Positions 11,256-22,049 of a DNA stretch of 64,000 bases are shown here, one piece after another. Source of the stretch: Delphinapterus leucas (taxonomy: Eukaryota; Chordata; Mammalia; Artiodactyla; Monodontidae); NCBI RefSeq assembly GCF_002288925.2, contig NW_022098094.1:1191865-1255864 (forward strand). The letters run 5' to 3'. The position numbers and the translations under genes were made by a program. The notes under the pieces were generated by a model that saw nothing but the letters and a program-made list of their open reading frames with translations, ran no database searches and was not told the origin of the DNA. Position 1 is the stretch's first letter. Every line of letters starts with the position of its first letter.

Positions 11256-11665
11256 AGATACTGAATCAGTCACCTCTGTTGCTGTAACAGAATACCCCAG
11301 ACTGGGGTCTTAAACAGCCACATTAATTCCTCACAGTTCTGGAGGCTCAAGTCCCAGATCGAGGGGCCGGCAGATTCTGTGTCTGGGGAGAGCTCTCTTC
11401 TTGGCTTGCAGATGGCCATTTTCCCACTGTGTGCTCACATGAGAGAGAGACAGAGACAGAGACAGAGAGAACAGAGAGAGAGACAGAGGCAGAGAGAAGA
11501 GAGAAAGCTCTCTGCTACCCCTCTTGAGGATTCTAATCCTATCAGATCAGGGCTCTACTCTTATGACCCCATTTAACCTAAATTACTTCCTTACTCCAAA
11601 TACAGACACAATGCTGGTTAGGACTTCAATCTGTGAATTCAGGGGATGGGGTGAGAATGAGCCCA
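11256..11665 (-). mobile_element. MLT1-type (ERVL-MaLR) LTR, minus strand
   Basis: Read on the plus strand it starts with ttgctgtaacagaatacccc, continues with ttcctcacagttctggaggc, and ends with ggacttcaatctgtgaattc. This is the reverse complement of an MLT1 LTR. It contains an internal AG-rich simple repeat at 11440-11508. Confidence 0.78.
11440..11508 (+). repeat. (GAGACA)n/(GA)n simple repeat
   Basis: Imperfect purine-rich tandem of gagaga and cagaga units inside the LTR. Confidence 0.85.
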
Positions 11666-11749
11666 TAGCAATATTATCCCTGCTTTGTTTTTTATGGTAA
11701 AAAAAAAAAAAAAGGAAACAGCAATAAAAAAGTAATTGTTAGTTAAGCA

Positions 11750-11900
11750 CTGGTATAATCACTTTTTTTTCTTTTTTTGGCCATCCCTCATGGCTTGTGG
11801 GATCTTAGTTCCCTGACCAGGGATTGAACCTGGGCCCTCTGCAGTTAGCGTGCAGAGTCCTAACCACTGGACCGCCAGGGAATTCCCTGGTATAACCACT
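11750..11900 (-). mobile_element. Short CHR-type/tRNA-derived SINE with TSD
   Basis: The minus-strand SINE spans 11764-11886, with a T-run, gcttgtgggatcttagttcc, then ctaaccactggaccgccagg. Near-identical 14-bp repeats ctggtataaycact flank it at 11750-11763 and 11887-11900 (13 of 14 match). It ends shortly after the tRNA-related region, so it belongs to a shorter, older subtype than most copies in this window. Confidence 0.88.
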
Positions 11901-12879
11901 TAATGGAAGGTTGCATAATCATTCAATATTATATTTTTCAAGGTTCTTCCATAACACAGAAAAGGCCTTGGATATATGATAAGCGAAAAAAGTCACATAT
12001 AATATACTTCCCAGAAAAAAAGGTAGCTGGTATATTTGACTATATTTTTTCTGCCTGCTGTTCTGTATTTTCCAATATTCCTTCATGCATATTAGTTACT
12101 TTTTAAATAAAAAAGTAGTTTTTGTTATTTTATTAAATTCAGCATCATAATTTTTTAAGGATAAAATAAACATAAAACCAAATGCTTTCCAAACTACTAA
12201 ATGGGTGAGTTAACCTTTTCTCTGTGCTTATAAATTCAAATTGGGCCAAATTATTGAAATTCAAACTTGCAAATCATAGATTGAAGTTATTTTCCTAACA
12301 TCAGTTCTCAAATGTATCTTGAACATGTTGAAATACATCAGTAGCAACAAAAATATCCATTACAAATGAAGTAAGAGAGTGTTTGCAAGCTTGTTTTAGC
12401 AAATAATCTTTTTCAAAATGGAATCTTATATAGTATCCATAGGAGTGAATTTCCTCTGGTAGTTGCTGAGTTGGTTCCATGAACCACAAATGCTCTTGGA
12501 TGGGTCACAGGACCAGTGCCAGTCCCAGCTCTGCAGGTAAATGTTTGAACAATTTTCGGGGAGTTGGAACATGATGTTCATGGAGTCCCTGATTTCTAGG
12601 ATCTTCTCCAATTCTGTGAATCTTCACCTCTGTTTGCCTCGGGTATACCACACTAGTATGTGTTTTTTACATTATCAAATACAAATCAGAAATACTGCAG
12701 TGGAGTTAAGAAAAATCATCCCCTTTAATTTAGAAGTTTCTCCAAAAGAGGAACGCTTAATGATAAGTATAGGCTACACTTTGGTGCCCCTCATCCCAAT
12801 GCGCTTTTTTTGTTGTTTAATTTTCAGCTCTTGAAATTAAAGAAAGCAGCCATCACTCCACTGTGATTGCTAACGTTAT
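11901..12879. other. AT-rich unique DNA
   Basis: No repeat or gene recognised. ORFs at 12301-12834 on both strands are short and unrelated to known families. Confidence 0.5.
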
Positions 12880-13305
12880 GTGTTAACTCAGCTGGGCCAC
12901 AATGTTGCCCAGATATGTGGTCAAACATTACTCTGGATGTGTCTGTGAGGGTGATTGGGATGAAATTAACACTTAAATTGGCAAGGTTTGAGTAAAGCAG
13001 ATTGTCCTCCGCCATGGAGGTAGGCCTTGTCCAATCAGTTGAAGGCTTGAATAAGACAAAATACTCACTTCCCCAGAGCAAGAGGGAATTCTTCAGCAGA
13101 TGGCCTTCGAGCTTCATCTGCAACATTGGCTCTTCCGGGTTCTCCGGTCCGACCACTTTTGGCCTCAAACTGCAACTTTACTGAGTCTCCAGCCTGCCAG
13201 CCTTCCCCATCAGATTTTGGACTCACCAAGCCTCCACAGTCAGTTGAGCCAACTCCTTATATATTCTATTTGTTTCTCTGGAGAACCCTACCCAATACAA
13301 CCACC
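12880..13305 (+). mobile_element. Old interspersed repeat, probably LTR-like
   Basis: The order tgttaactcagctgggccac, tttgagtaaagcagattgtc, ccaatcagttgaaggcttga, gtctccagcctgccag and tttctctggagaaccctacc is that of a common old mammalian interspersed repeat that I recognise but cannot name with certainty. The end resembles an LTR 3' region. Frames crossing it (for example 13100-13315) are translations of this repeat, not genes. Confidence 0.6.
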
Positions 13306-13559
13306 TTTACCATAAACTTTTGTGTGCATGTGTATAATATTATATAAGTTACAGGTGTATGATACAGTGGATAGGGACAAATAAACAGTATCTACCATAA
13401 CTGTCCATATGATGTGACAAAACCAATAGGGGTGGCCCAGGGCTCTGGGATTCTTCATGAGCATTCTGACATGAGCAAAATTATACAGTGATAAATTTAA
13501 AAAAAAACAACAACAACAAAGAAAGAACAAAAGGAAAAAGCCCTGAAAATTTAGCTATG
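13306..13559. other. Unique DNA with an A/AAC-rich patch
   Basis: Mostly unique, with an A-rich aaacaacaacaacaaag run at about 13500-13522. Confidence 0.5.
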
Positions 13560-13805
13560 GAATCACCTTTTACTAAGTGTGACCAAGGCCAAGTTGTAAA
13601 ACCTCTCTGATCCTTAAGTGGCTTACAATGTAAGGCGAAAACCATGGGGATATTGATTCTTAACTATCTGGATAATTTTGATGATTACACAAGATACATA
13701 ACAGCTGTTGTTATGGCCCAAACATTAGGTAAAGGCTTTGGAGCCATGATGTCTTTCAACATATTTCAGCATCTAGAAGTGTGCCTGGCACATGGGAGGT
13801 AAGCC
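13560..13805 (+). mobile_element. MIR SINE, plus strand
   Basis: A diverged plus-strand MIR: agtgtgaccaaggccaagtt, ctctctgatccttaagtgg, then agtgtgcctggcacatggga and ggtaagcc at the 3' end. Confidence 0.65.
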
Positions 13806-14399
13806 ATAAACCTTCATGCCCATCTTCTCCCAGCCTAGCAGATTTATGCGTGATCAGAGGTCCATGATCTCAGTCTTTGTGCCCTAGGATAGAGCCCATC
13901 ACCTCCCCTCTCTGTGATTATGGCAAACATCTTGTAGCTGTGCTTTACCCAGAAGAAAGTAATTCATCCTTTGTGATTACGAAGCAATAAACACTAAGAT
14001 GAATCATGCTAATGAATATTTAAAAGTTACTGTCATCCATCTTGGTTTTACTCGGGTGATAGGAAACGTCCTCACCTATCCAGGGTCACAAAGAGGAGAA
14101 AGACCACTCCATTCTCTACTTGAGCACTTCACTGCCGCCCTCCAGTCTCACTTAGCTCGGGGTGGGGGTGGGGGTCTCAAAAGTGGGGTGCACACCCCCC
14201 AAAGGCTGCATGAAATGATGAATTGGAACGCGAGGAATAACTATTAGAACTTCTACTGACATGTATTCTTATCTGATTCATTTTTTCTGATTTACATTTC
14301 TGTGTATCTTTTATAATGCTCAAGATATAACAGAAGACTTCCATATCTATAATTAACAAATCAACACATATTGATGTCTTTGGATATCATGACTGAAAA
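13806..14399. other. Unique non-coding DNA
   Basis: No element recognised. A short G-rich run occurs at 14157-14173. Confidence 0.5.
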
Positions 14400-14704
14400 C
14401 TTTTTACTGAGGAGGTATGAAGTTCTGGAAAAGCCAAGGGTTGCTCATCCTTAGTCTTTAAAATATGTCTTGATCTGACACCAGAAGCACAGGCAACAAA
14501 AACAAAATCAAACAAGTGGAAGTACATTAAACTAAAAAGCTTTTGCCCAGCAAAGGAAACAATCAACATAATGAAAAGGCAACCTATGGAATGGGAGAAA
14601 ATATTTGCAAATTATACATTTGATAAAGCATTACTATCCAAAGTATACAAGGAACTCTTATAACTCAATAGCCAAAAACAAACAAACAAACTCTATGTAA
14701 AAAT

Positions 14705-14890
14705 AGGCAAAGGAGGGCTTGCCTGGTGGTGCAGTGGTTGAGAGTCCGCCTGCTGATGCAGGGGACACGGGTTCGTGCCCCGGTCCGGGANNNNNNNNNN
14801 NNNNNNNNNNNNNNNNNNNNNNNNNNNNNNNNNNNNNNNNNNNNNNNNNNNNNNNNNNNNNNNNNNNNNNNNNNNNNNNNNNNNNNNNNN

Positions 14891-14925
<35 letters not shown>

Positions 14926-14930
14926 AAGGA
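14705..14930 (+). mobile_element. CHR-type SINE spanning an assembly gap
   Basis: The head gggcttgcctggtggtgcag starts at 14715 and runs to the cggtccggga core. 100 Ns (14791-14890) and a 30-base A tail follow. Perfect 10-bp TSDs aggcaaagga lie at 14705-14714 and 14921-14930, within L1 ORF2 sequence. The 3' half of the SINE is therefore hidden by the gap. Confidence 0.93.
14791..14890. other. Assembly gap (100 N)
   Basis: Exactly 100 Ns, a common placeholder size, so the true length is unknown. Sister SINEs would need about 120-130 bases to bridge from the cggga core to the A tail. Confidence 0.99.
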
Positions 14931-15734
14931 CCTGAATAAACATTTTTTCCAAAGAAGACCTACAACGGGTAATGGCCAATGGATACATGAAAAAGTGCTC
15001 AACATCAGTAATCATTAAGGAAATGCAAATCAAAACCACAATATAATACCACCTCATACCTGTTATGATGGCTATTATCAAAAAGACAAGAGACAACAAG
15101 TAGTGGCAAGGGGGTGAAACAAAGGGAATATACTGTTTATGGGCATAAAAACTGGTTCAGCCGTTTTTGAAAACAGTATGGAATTTCCTCAAAAAATTAA
15201 AAATAGAACTACCATATGATCCAGCAATCCCCCTTCTGGGTATGTATCCAAAGGAAATAAAATCGCTATCTGGAAAAGATGTATGTACTCCCACGTTTAT
15301 TGTAGCATTATTCACAATAGTCAAGACTTGGAAGCAACCTAAGTACTCACTGTGGAATGAACATTTAAAGAAGGTGTGGCACGTACATACAATGGAATAT
15401 TACTCAGCATAAAAAAGAAAGAAATCTTGCTCTTTGCGACAACATGGATGAACCTGGAGGACATCATGCTAAGTGAAATAAGCCAAACAGAGGAAGACAA
15501 ATATTGCATGATCCCACTTATATGTAGAATCTAAAAGTCAAACTCAAAGAAGTAGAGAGTAGGATGGTGGGTATCAGGGTGGGGGAAATGGCGAGATGTT
15601 GGTCAAAGGGTACAAACTTTCAGTTTTAAGATGAATAAATTCTGGGGATCTAATCTACAGCATGGTGACTATAGTTAATAACGCTGTATCGTGTACCTGA
15701 ATTTTTCTAAGAGCATAGACGTTAAGTGTTCTCA

Positions 15735-15771
<37 letters not shown>
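15735..15771 (+). repeat. (CA)n microsatellite in L1 3' UTR
   Basis: Uninterrupted CA dinucleotides that replace the A-rich part of this L1 3' UTR. Confidence 0.97.
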
Positions 15772-15772
<1 letters not shown>

Positions 15773-15925
15773 CAGTAACTATGTGAGGATGGATGTGTCC
15801 ATCAGCTTGATTGTGGTGATCATTTCACAATGTGTATGTAAATCAAACCAACACGTTGTACACCTTAAATACATACAATTTTTATTTGTCAATTGTACTT
15901 CAATAAAGCTGAAAAAAATGTCACT

Positions 15926-17185
15926 TATTTCTGAGACAAATGGTGAGCAGCACCACAGTATGCACCATGAGAAATGGTGTCCCTCCTCCATTTGTTCCAA
16001 GACCCATATTTCTACTGAGCTGCAGACAAGTATTGAGATGTTGAGTGTATATTACCTAAATGGTGAGCTACGTTTTGGGGAAAAACAATGATAATTTGCT
16101 GCTGGCCTTCCAAACAGTACAGGATGTACATTGTACATTGGTTTTTATTAATTTGAAGAGCTGCATGCAAATTAAGCAGATTGTTATTTTATCAGCTCTC
16201 TATCCAATTACTCCAATGCTCATTTTTATATGTGACATCAACCTTTCTATCTATATTTTAATTACCGCAATCACATCATAGAATTACTCACTTTTAATTT
16301 TTAATTCAATGAGTAAACATATAAAATGGATATCCTTAATAAGCACACACGGCCTAGATAAATCTCCTCTGTTCTTATTGGTGCAGAGAAAGATGTGTAA
16401 GGGAGTGTTGCAAGGTGGTTAATGCCAACGCAGGTATCAACTGTTCACAGCAAACCATGGAGTTGAAAGAAGGTTGAATTATTTGTAGTGCATTTCACAG
16501 TTACAGAACATCCAAGAAGAAATCTTGCCAAGCAGTAGGGATGATTAATTATTTTTAGTAGCGCATTGCAATTTTGAAGTGAGTCAGATTTCCATTGTGG
16601 TTTTACACTATTGCCTTTGTCTCACTGTCTCTAATATTTGAGCTTACATATTGGGAATTTCCTCAGAGGAAAATAAAATTATGGTGGTGCTGTACACTGC
16701 CCCGTAAGAGCAGAGTTTGCAGAAGCTGCTGAGGGGATAGCACCAGCCATGACACGTCACAGCAAATATGAGCAAGGGGTTCTGCCCACCGACAGAAAAT
16801 TAAAGAAAAACCTCACAAAAACAGGCCAAAGCTGTATTTAAAGGCAACCTAAGTCAATTATTAAATAAAGTCGTTTTCACATTTACTTGTGATTGAACAC
16901 TGAAAATGAAGTTTTCAATAAGCTCTACAAATGGCAAGAAATGTTTCCATCTTTAAGAATAAAATCCAATTTTCTTTAATGATTTTAAATGATAAAGTCG
17001 TTCCCTAGCATAAGGACCTTCCCATGGGTATGTCCTGCATGTTACTTTAACATTTTTACACTAATTCTAGAGTTATATGGAAGTAGAAAAATAAAATTTT
17101 GCAGTTTTGCTTTTCTATTGTTGCTTGAATTGATACATAAACTCACATCCTCCTGGAAATTTTGAGCCTAACTTTCTCCTCCCAG
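15926..17185. other. Unique AT-rich DNA with an octamer-like site
   Basis: No repeat recognised. ATGCAAAT, an octamer (POU factor) consensus, occurs at 16165-16172. Function is speculative. Confidence 0.45.
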
Positions 17186-17288
17186 ACAACACCTGAGCCC
17201 CTTACACAGAGGGGGTCATTTCTGCCCTTGCGGCTGAGTCTCTTTCGATGGCCAGTGAGAACACAGGACGTGCTTTGCCAGAGAAGAG
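17186..17288 (+). other. Exon-like segment with good splice signals (candidate)
   Basis: A pyrimidine-rich tract followed by cccag ends at 17185, with a branch-like cctaact just upstream (17167-17173). The 103-base segment ends gaagag at 17288, followed by gtaagg, a strong donor. One frame, starting at ATG 17162, is open through to 17491. The peptide resembles no family I recognise. There is no transcript evidence, so chance is the likelier explanation. Confidence 0.2.
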
Positions 17289-17643
17289 GTAAGGTCTTGC
17301 CTTTTATTCCCAACTTCCATCCCCAAAACCATGGGCTTTGCTTTCTTCCTCTGGACTCATATGCACCCTTCCTTTGCTCTTTCACGCTAGGCTGTGGGAA
17401 ACTTTGGAGGTTTCTGTCTCTATTTCTCTCCTGTCCTCTGAATTCTGATAGCATTTACTGTTTGAATTACTCTAGTGGCCTCTGTCTATGATTTGCCTAT
17501 GATTGCTCCGTGTTTCATGGAGATCACTCCATGATTCATTGTAATTTATTTGTCAGCTTTTTCAGAATCACTCTATGATTCATTGTAAGCTCCTGATGGG
17601 CCTGGATTACATTGGACATGGTTTTGACTCCCTGGATGTCCAG
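17289..17643. other. Unique non-coding DNA
   Basis: It contains a short direct repeat of the phrase tgattcattgta (about 17532 and 17577). Otherwise unrecognised. Confidence 0.5.
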
Positions 17644-18085
17644 CGTATTCGCTTGTTGGGACTGCCATAACAAAGAAACACAAATTGGGTGACATAAACA
17701 GCCAACATCTATTGTCTCACAGTTTTGGAGCCAGAAGTCTGAGATCAAGGTGTTGGCAGAGTGATTCCTTCTGAAGGTTGTGAGGGAGGGTCTATTCTAG
17801 GCCTCTCTCCTGCTACTGGTACTTTCCTGGCAACATTTGGTGTTCCTTGGCTTGTACACACATCCGCCAATCTCTGACTGCATCGCCATGTGGCCTTCTT
17901 CCTCTGTGTGTGCCTGAGTCCTAATCTCCCCTTTTTAGAAGGACACCTGTTTTATTGGATTAGGACCGCCCCTCCCTCCAATGACCTCATTAACTTAATT
18001 CCCCCTGTGGAGACCCTGTCTCCAAATCAGGTCACATTCTCAGGCAGTGGGATTATGACTTCAACATATGAATTTGACACAGTTC
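17644..18085 (-). mobile_element. MLT1-type (ERVL-MaLR) LTR, minus strand
   Basis: The reverse-complement order is clear: actgccataacaaagaaaca, cagttttggagccagaagtc, catgtggccttcttcctctg, tggagaccctgtctccaaat, then acttcaacatatgaatttga. This is a fairly complete solitary LTR with no internal retroviral genes visible. Confidence 0.85.
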
Positions 18086-19149
18086 AACCCAGTGAAGCCT
18101 GCAAATGACTGAAGTCACCCCCACAGAGCCCTCAGCATGACCAAAACACTGACATTTTAGACAGAAGAGCAGGATAGGAAACTTGTTCTGATAAGGCTTA
18201 TGGCTTGAAAATCCTGGCTTGTTTGTATGTTTTGTTTGTAAGGTTTGGTAACCCTCTTTCTTGTTTCCCCTCAACCCACTCTCTCCAGATGACAAAAGCA
18301 GAAATCACCACCTTTGCTTTCATATCCATCTACTTGACTCAGAGATAAGAGGGATGTTTCTTTCTCTGTTTTCATTTTTAAATGAAACAGCCTATCTTAA
18401 CTGGTCATCCTAGCAAACCCAACACTAGATTTGAAGTCAGGAGAATTCACTTCTTATTCTTCCTCAAAGTCATCACAGGAGGCAGAATAAAATCAAGTCT
18501 TTTTTTTAAACTCCAATTTCTTTTATCTAAGAGTTAATGAGTTCACCTGGGTTTAAGGAGATTTGTAATGGATTTTCAAATCCTTGCTATTATTATTTTT
18601 ATTATAATGTTGGATTATTAATACCAAGCTAAAAATGTCATTCAATATGCAAAATGAAGTGATAAGTACCATTTGGCTTTTAAGAAGTACATTATAGAAG
18701 CAGTCCATTAGGAAAATAATCTCAGGTTATAGTGAGCTCTCAAAAGGCCTGGGAAATAAGGTTTTAAAATCAAGGCATTTGCAGGCCATTATGACAACTA
18801 AATTGGTAAAACATACTAAAATCCCAGCATAATAAGTGCTCCTTAGAGAATAGTGACAAATTGTATTAATAGTGTATTTCCCAAAAAGTGAAAAACTGAA
18901 AGACTCGGTGGAGGCTGAAATGACTCCTGTCCAATGACATTAATGGACATGGACGCAGCATCTGTGCACGCTGCTATAAATTGTCAGGCTGGAGGGGATG
19001 CTCGGTCCTAAAGTGAGGGTCACCTGATGGCCACTCGCTGAAATTCTGAACACGGGGCAGAAGTGCCGAATTGTCACCCAGGGCTCTCCTCACAGCATCA
19101 GGAACATGACAGCAGACCCTCTCCTGTCTGCAAGAAGGCAGGCGCCACT
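18086..19149. other. Unique non-coding DNA
   Basis: No repeat or ORF of note. Confidence 0.5.
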
Positions 19150-19500
19150 TGACAACAGTGGTCAGTGAGACTGGCGGAGGGTGGGTGGGGGGGGATGGGA
19201 GAAGGGGGGGAAGAAATCCTCGCCTGGAAGCCTGGGGGCAGAATGGGGGCAGAATGAGCGCAGCCAGGCCAGCAGGGAGAGCCGAAGGGCGCGCCTGTGC
19301 GCAGGGGCGGCTGCAGTCGGATTTCCTCCGGGAAATGCAGTGGATCCGCTCAGACAGATGCTGACAGCTGAGGAGGAACAGCTCTTTGTCAACCCGCAGA
19401 TGTGGGAGCTGCTAGTGTGGGCGAGCGCGTTGACAAGAAAGTACGAGAGTGCTGCAAAAGTCAAAAAAAATAAAGTAAAATGAGCGTGATTTTTGCGTTC
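19150..19500. other. CpG-rich patch
   Basis: CpG dinucleotides are clustered here (for example agggcgcgcctgtgcgcagg and ggcgagcgcgttgac) against a CpG-poor background. A frame at 19181-19483 (100 codons) crosses it and ends near a chance AATAAA-like run. The peptide is not recognised. It could be a small CpG island, an old promoter or recent GC-rich sequence. No TATA box or clear initiator is seen. Confidence 0.35.
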
Positions 19501-19723
19501 ACGAGTGTTTCCTCCTGCACGAATATGAAGTCCTCTGTGTGTGCGTCTGTGGTCCATCTATATAGAATCCCAAAATGTGCTTCTTTCATTTTTATCTTAG
19601 TCTTTTTCATTGAGTCACACAGTTTAAAATTCAAAAGATAGAATGAAAAGGAGTTAGGAAATTCCTCTTTTGGAAATGTTTTGGGATGGAATTCATTACA
19701 CAAGATGGTCAGGCCCATGACTT

Positions 19724-20062
19724 AAGAATCACACTTCGGTCTTCCCTGGTGGTGCAGTGGTTGAGAATCTGCCTGCCAATGCAGGGGGCACGGGTTCGAG
19801 CCCTGGTCTGGGAAGATCCCACATGCCGCTGAGCGACTAGGCCCGTGAGCCACAACTACTGAGCCTGCGCGTCTGCAGCCTGTGCTCCGCAACAAGAGAG
19901 GCCACGACAGTGAGAGGCCCGCGCACCGCAATGAAGAGTGGCCCCCCGCTTGCCACAACTAGAGAAAGCCCTCGCACAGAAAAGAAGACCCAACACAGCC
20001 AAAAATAAAAATAAATAAATTAAAAGAAGGCTCAACATTTAAAAAAAAAAGACTCACACTTC
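19724..20062 (+). mobile_element. Long-form CHR-type SINE with 14-bp TSD
   Basis: Full-length copy at 19738-20048. The head gtcttccctggtggtgcagt is followed by ggttcgagccctggtctggg, then the long tail region cttgccacaactagagaaag and an A-rich end. Repeats aagamtcacacttc at 19724-19737 and 20049-20062 match at 13 of 14. It has the extra tail segment absent from the shorter CHR copies in this window. Confidence 0.94.
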
Positions 20063-20880
20063 AACTTTTGTTTGTTTGTTTTTACCAGAAATCAACATTC
20101 CCGCGATGAATCACCAGCTACTACTAAGAAACATCGAAAGACTGGGACTCAAACAAAGGTCATTAATTCACAGTCCTGAAGGTAGTGAACCTTGTGGAAG
20201 GTTTACAACATCCACAAGAGAGTCCCAAACTGTTTTGAGCAAGGAACACATCCCTAGCCCAGGATTCAAATTTTCTGGGATATTCTCAACAAGTTTGAAG
20301 ATTCAGGCAAAAGCTGTCATGAGACTTACAAATTTAGCCTTTGGCAAAATCTATCATGCTATTAATTCAATTAACTGTAACTGGTATTTGTATTACCCAT
20401 TGAATTACTGATTTTGGGGATGACTGTTTTGATAGTTCAGATAAAAGTGAAAAAAATATACTCTTTGGCTTTTATATACTCAGGGGAAGTAAAGCGCCAA
20501 GAAAATTCATCAGACAGTTCATGTCAAAATAGGATTTTAACCTGAATTGTCTGCTTTCCCATGGCTTACAACAGTGGAAGCTGCAGCAAATACCCACTTG
20601 AATTAATCTGTGGAACTTTGCTCTCATCAATGTGTAATGTGGCAAATAGAGTGTTTCCTTTCGTGATATACTCAGTCTTTCTCCTCTTCTCTGTATTCAG
20701 TGAAATCTCAGCGAGGGAAAAATAATCATTCTTAAGGATCATTTGGAAATGGATTTTAACCTAAGAGCAAGAGAACCAGAAATATATAGTGTAAACATTT
20801 CTAAACACAAAATCAGGTATTTATCCTAAGTGGTTTCTAGAAAGCCTACATACAAATGTATGAGTATTTAATGCCTTAAA
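20063..20880. other. Unique DNA with a weak exon-like segment
   Basis: A T-rich tract ending tttaccag (AG at 20087-20088) precedes 20089-20181, which is followed by gtagtg. A frame at 20076-20411 is open for 111 codons. The donor is mediocre and the peptide unknown, so this is probably chance. Confidence 0.3.
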
Positions 20881-21122
20881 AAAGACTCAGTTGGGGCTTC
20901 CCTGGTGGCGCAGTGGTTGGGAGTCCGCCTGCCGATGCGGGGGACATGGGTTCGTGCCCCGGTCCGGTCCGGGAGGATCACACGTGCCGCGGTAGCGGCT
21001 GGGCCCGTGAGCCATGGCCGCTGAGCCTGCGCGTCCGGAGCCTGTGCTCCGCAGCGGGAGAGGCCATAGAGGTGAGAGGCCTGCGTACCGAAAAAAAAAA
21101 AAAAAAAAAAAAAGACTCAGTT
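20881..21122 (+). mobile_element. CHR-type SINE with 12-bp TSD
   Basis: The copy at 20893-21110 has an intact head and ends in a 22-base A tail. Perfect repeats aaagactcagtt lie at 20881-20892 and 21111-21122. It has a local 5-base duplication, cggtccggtccggg. The long pure tail and perfect TSD suggest a comparatively young insertion. Confidence 0.96.
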
Positions 21123-21324
21123 ACATGCACTTAAATACTGTTATTTTTAATAAATTCAATTTTCTTTCTGCTATAAATTCTTGGCAAAACTAAGGGGAAT
21201 TTTGCAGAGGACATTATGTTCCTACTACATGGACTACATTATATTTTGAAATTTTTCAAAGAATAGAAGACTCTAAGTAACTTGAAAGGCTATCTTGATT
21301 TTTACAAATTTATGCTCCAGGTAC
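21123..21324. other. Unique AT-rich DNA
   Basis: Nothing recognised. Confidence 0.45.
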
Positions 21325-21490
21325 TTTGGCATGATTCAGAACTGATGTCAAATCCAGGCTCCCTGCTTTCGGTATAACATTAAAAATGTTTCTGAGCCTC
21401 TCTGAGCATCATTTTATTCATCAGTAAAACGAGATCAATTGTACCTACCTCAGTGTGAAGAGTGGGTTAAATTAGACAATAGGATTAAAC
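21325..21490 (+). mobile_element. MIR SINE, plus strand
   Basis: Diverged MIR with tcaaatccaggctccctgct, gcctctctgagcatcatttt and attcatcagtaaaacgagat in the expected order. Confidence 0.7.
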
Positions 21491-21689
21491 GGGATACTGG
21501 GATTAAATGGAAATTAGAACAAGCCCTACTTTAGTGGAAAGAGTAAATTAGATAATGAATGTGAAGTTCTTAGCTTTTGCCTGGCTGCAGTAGCTGCTGA
21601 AAAAGAGATAAATCACCAAATGTTACTGAAGGGGACTTGGATGAGTTGCAACACGATGCAGCTGGAGGTTTCATGTCTCCTGACTTGCA

Positions 21690-22015
21690 CTGGGACCAGC
21701 CAGGTTGCGCTTGGTTCTGCTCCAGTAACAAAGAACCCCCAAATCTCAGTGGCAGGCACCACAAAGTTCTGCTCTTCACTTCCTCCATACCCAGCACTGG
21801 ACGCTGAGTCACATCCAGACACCAAAGGAAGGAGGAGGAGACAGCAAATCACACACTGGCTGCTAAGGCTTCTGCTGGAAGAGACACGTTTCATGGATAA
21901 AGCAAATCACGGCTGCTCCCGACTTGCGGGATGGGAAGAAAAGTGGCCCTACTATGTGCATGAAAGAAGAGAACTGGCAGTATTCAGTAGTGGCACCCAG
22001 GCAGGGCCGCACTCT
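21690..22015 (-). mobile_element. Old LTR-like interspersed repeat
   Basis: caaatctcagtggcaggcac, then acacactggctgctaaggct, ggctgctcccgacttgcggg and cctactatgtgcatgaaaga follow a common old mammalian repeat of MaLR-like type. Family and strand are uncertain. Confidence 0.5.
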
Positions 22016-22049
22016 AGTCCCTGAGGTTCTGCAGACCCGCAAGCACCGC

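Larger units (their letters stand above)
14400..15925 (+). mobile_element. L1 3' region with ORF2 C-terminal remnants
   Basis: The sequence follows L1 ORF2 3' coding DNA: ctaaaaagcttttgcccagc, aggaaatgcaaatcaaaacc, and a decayed frame at 15167-15412 ending TMEYYSA. A 3' UTR follows and ends tgtacttcaataaagctgaa. The ORF2 part is broken by stops and frameshifts. A CHR SINE lies at 14715-14920 and a CA repeat at 15735-15771. The 3' UTR type matches 51055-51335 and differs from the younger family at 34627-35560. The left boundary is approximate. Confidence 0.88.

Noticed and set aside
14658..15099. Frames crossing the gap with runs of X and poly-F/K
   Set aside because: Artefact of the N run and the SINE A tail.
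15167..15412. 81-codon frame with similarity to reverse transcriptase-type ORF2 end
   Set aside because: It is a genuine L1 ORF2 remnant but not a functional gene. It is annotated as part of the L1.
19738..20048. tRNA-like A and B box sequence in the SINEs, considered as a tRNA gene
   Set aside because: The tRNA(Glu)-related head is diverged, lacks a foldable full cloverleaf in context, and is followed by the SINE body and A tail at every copy.
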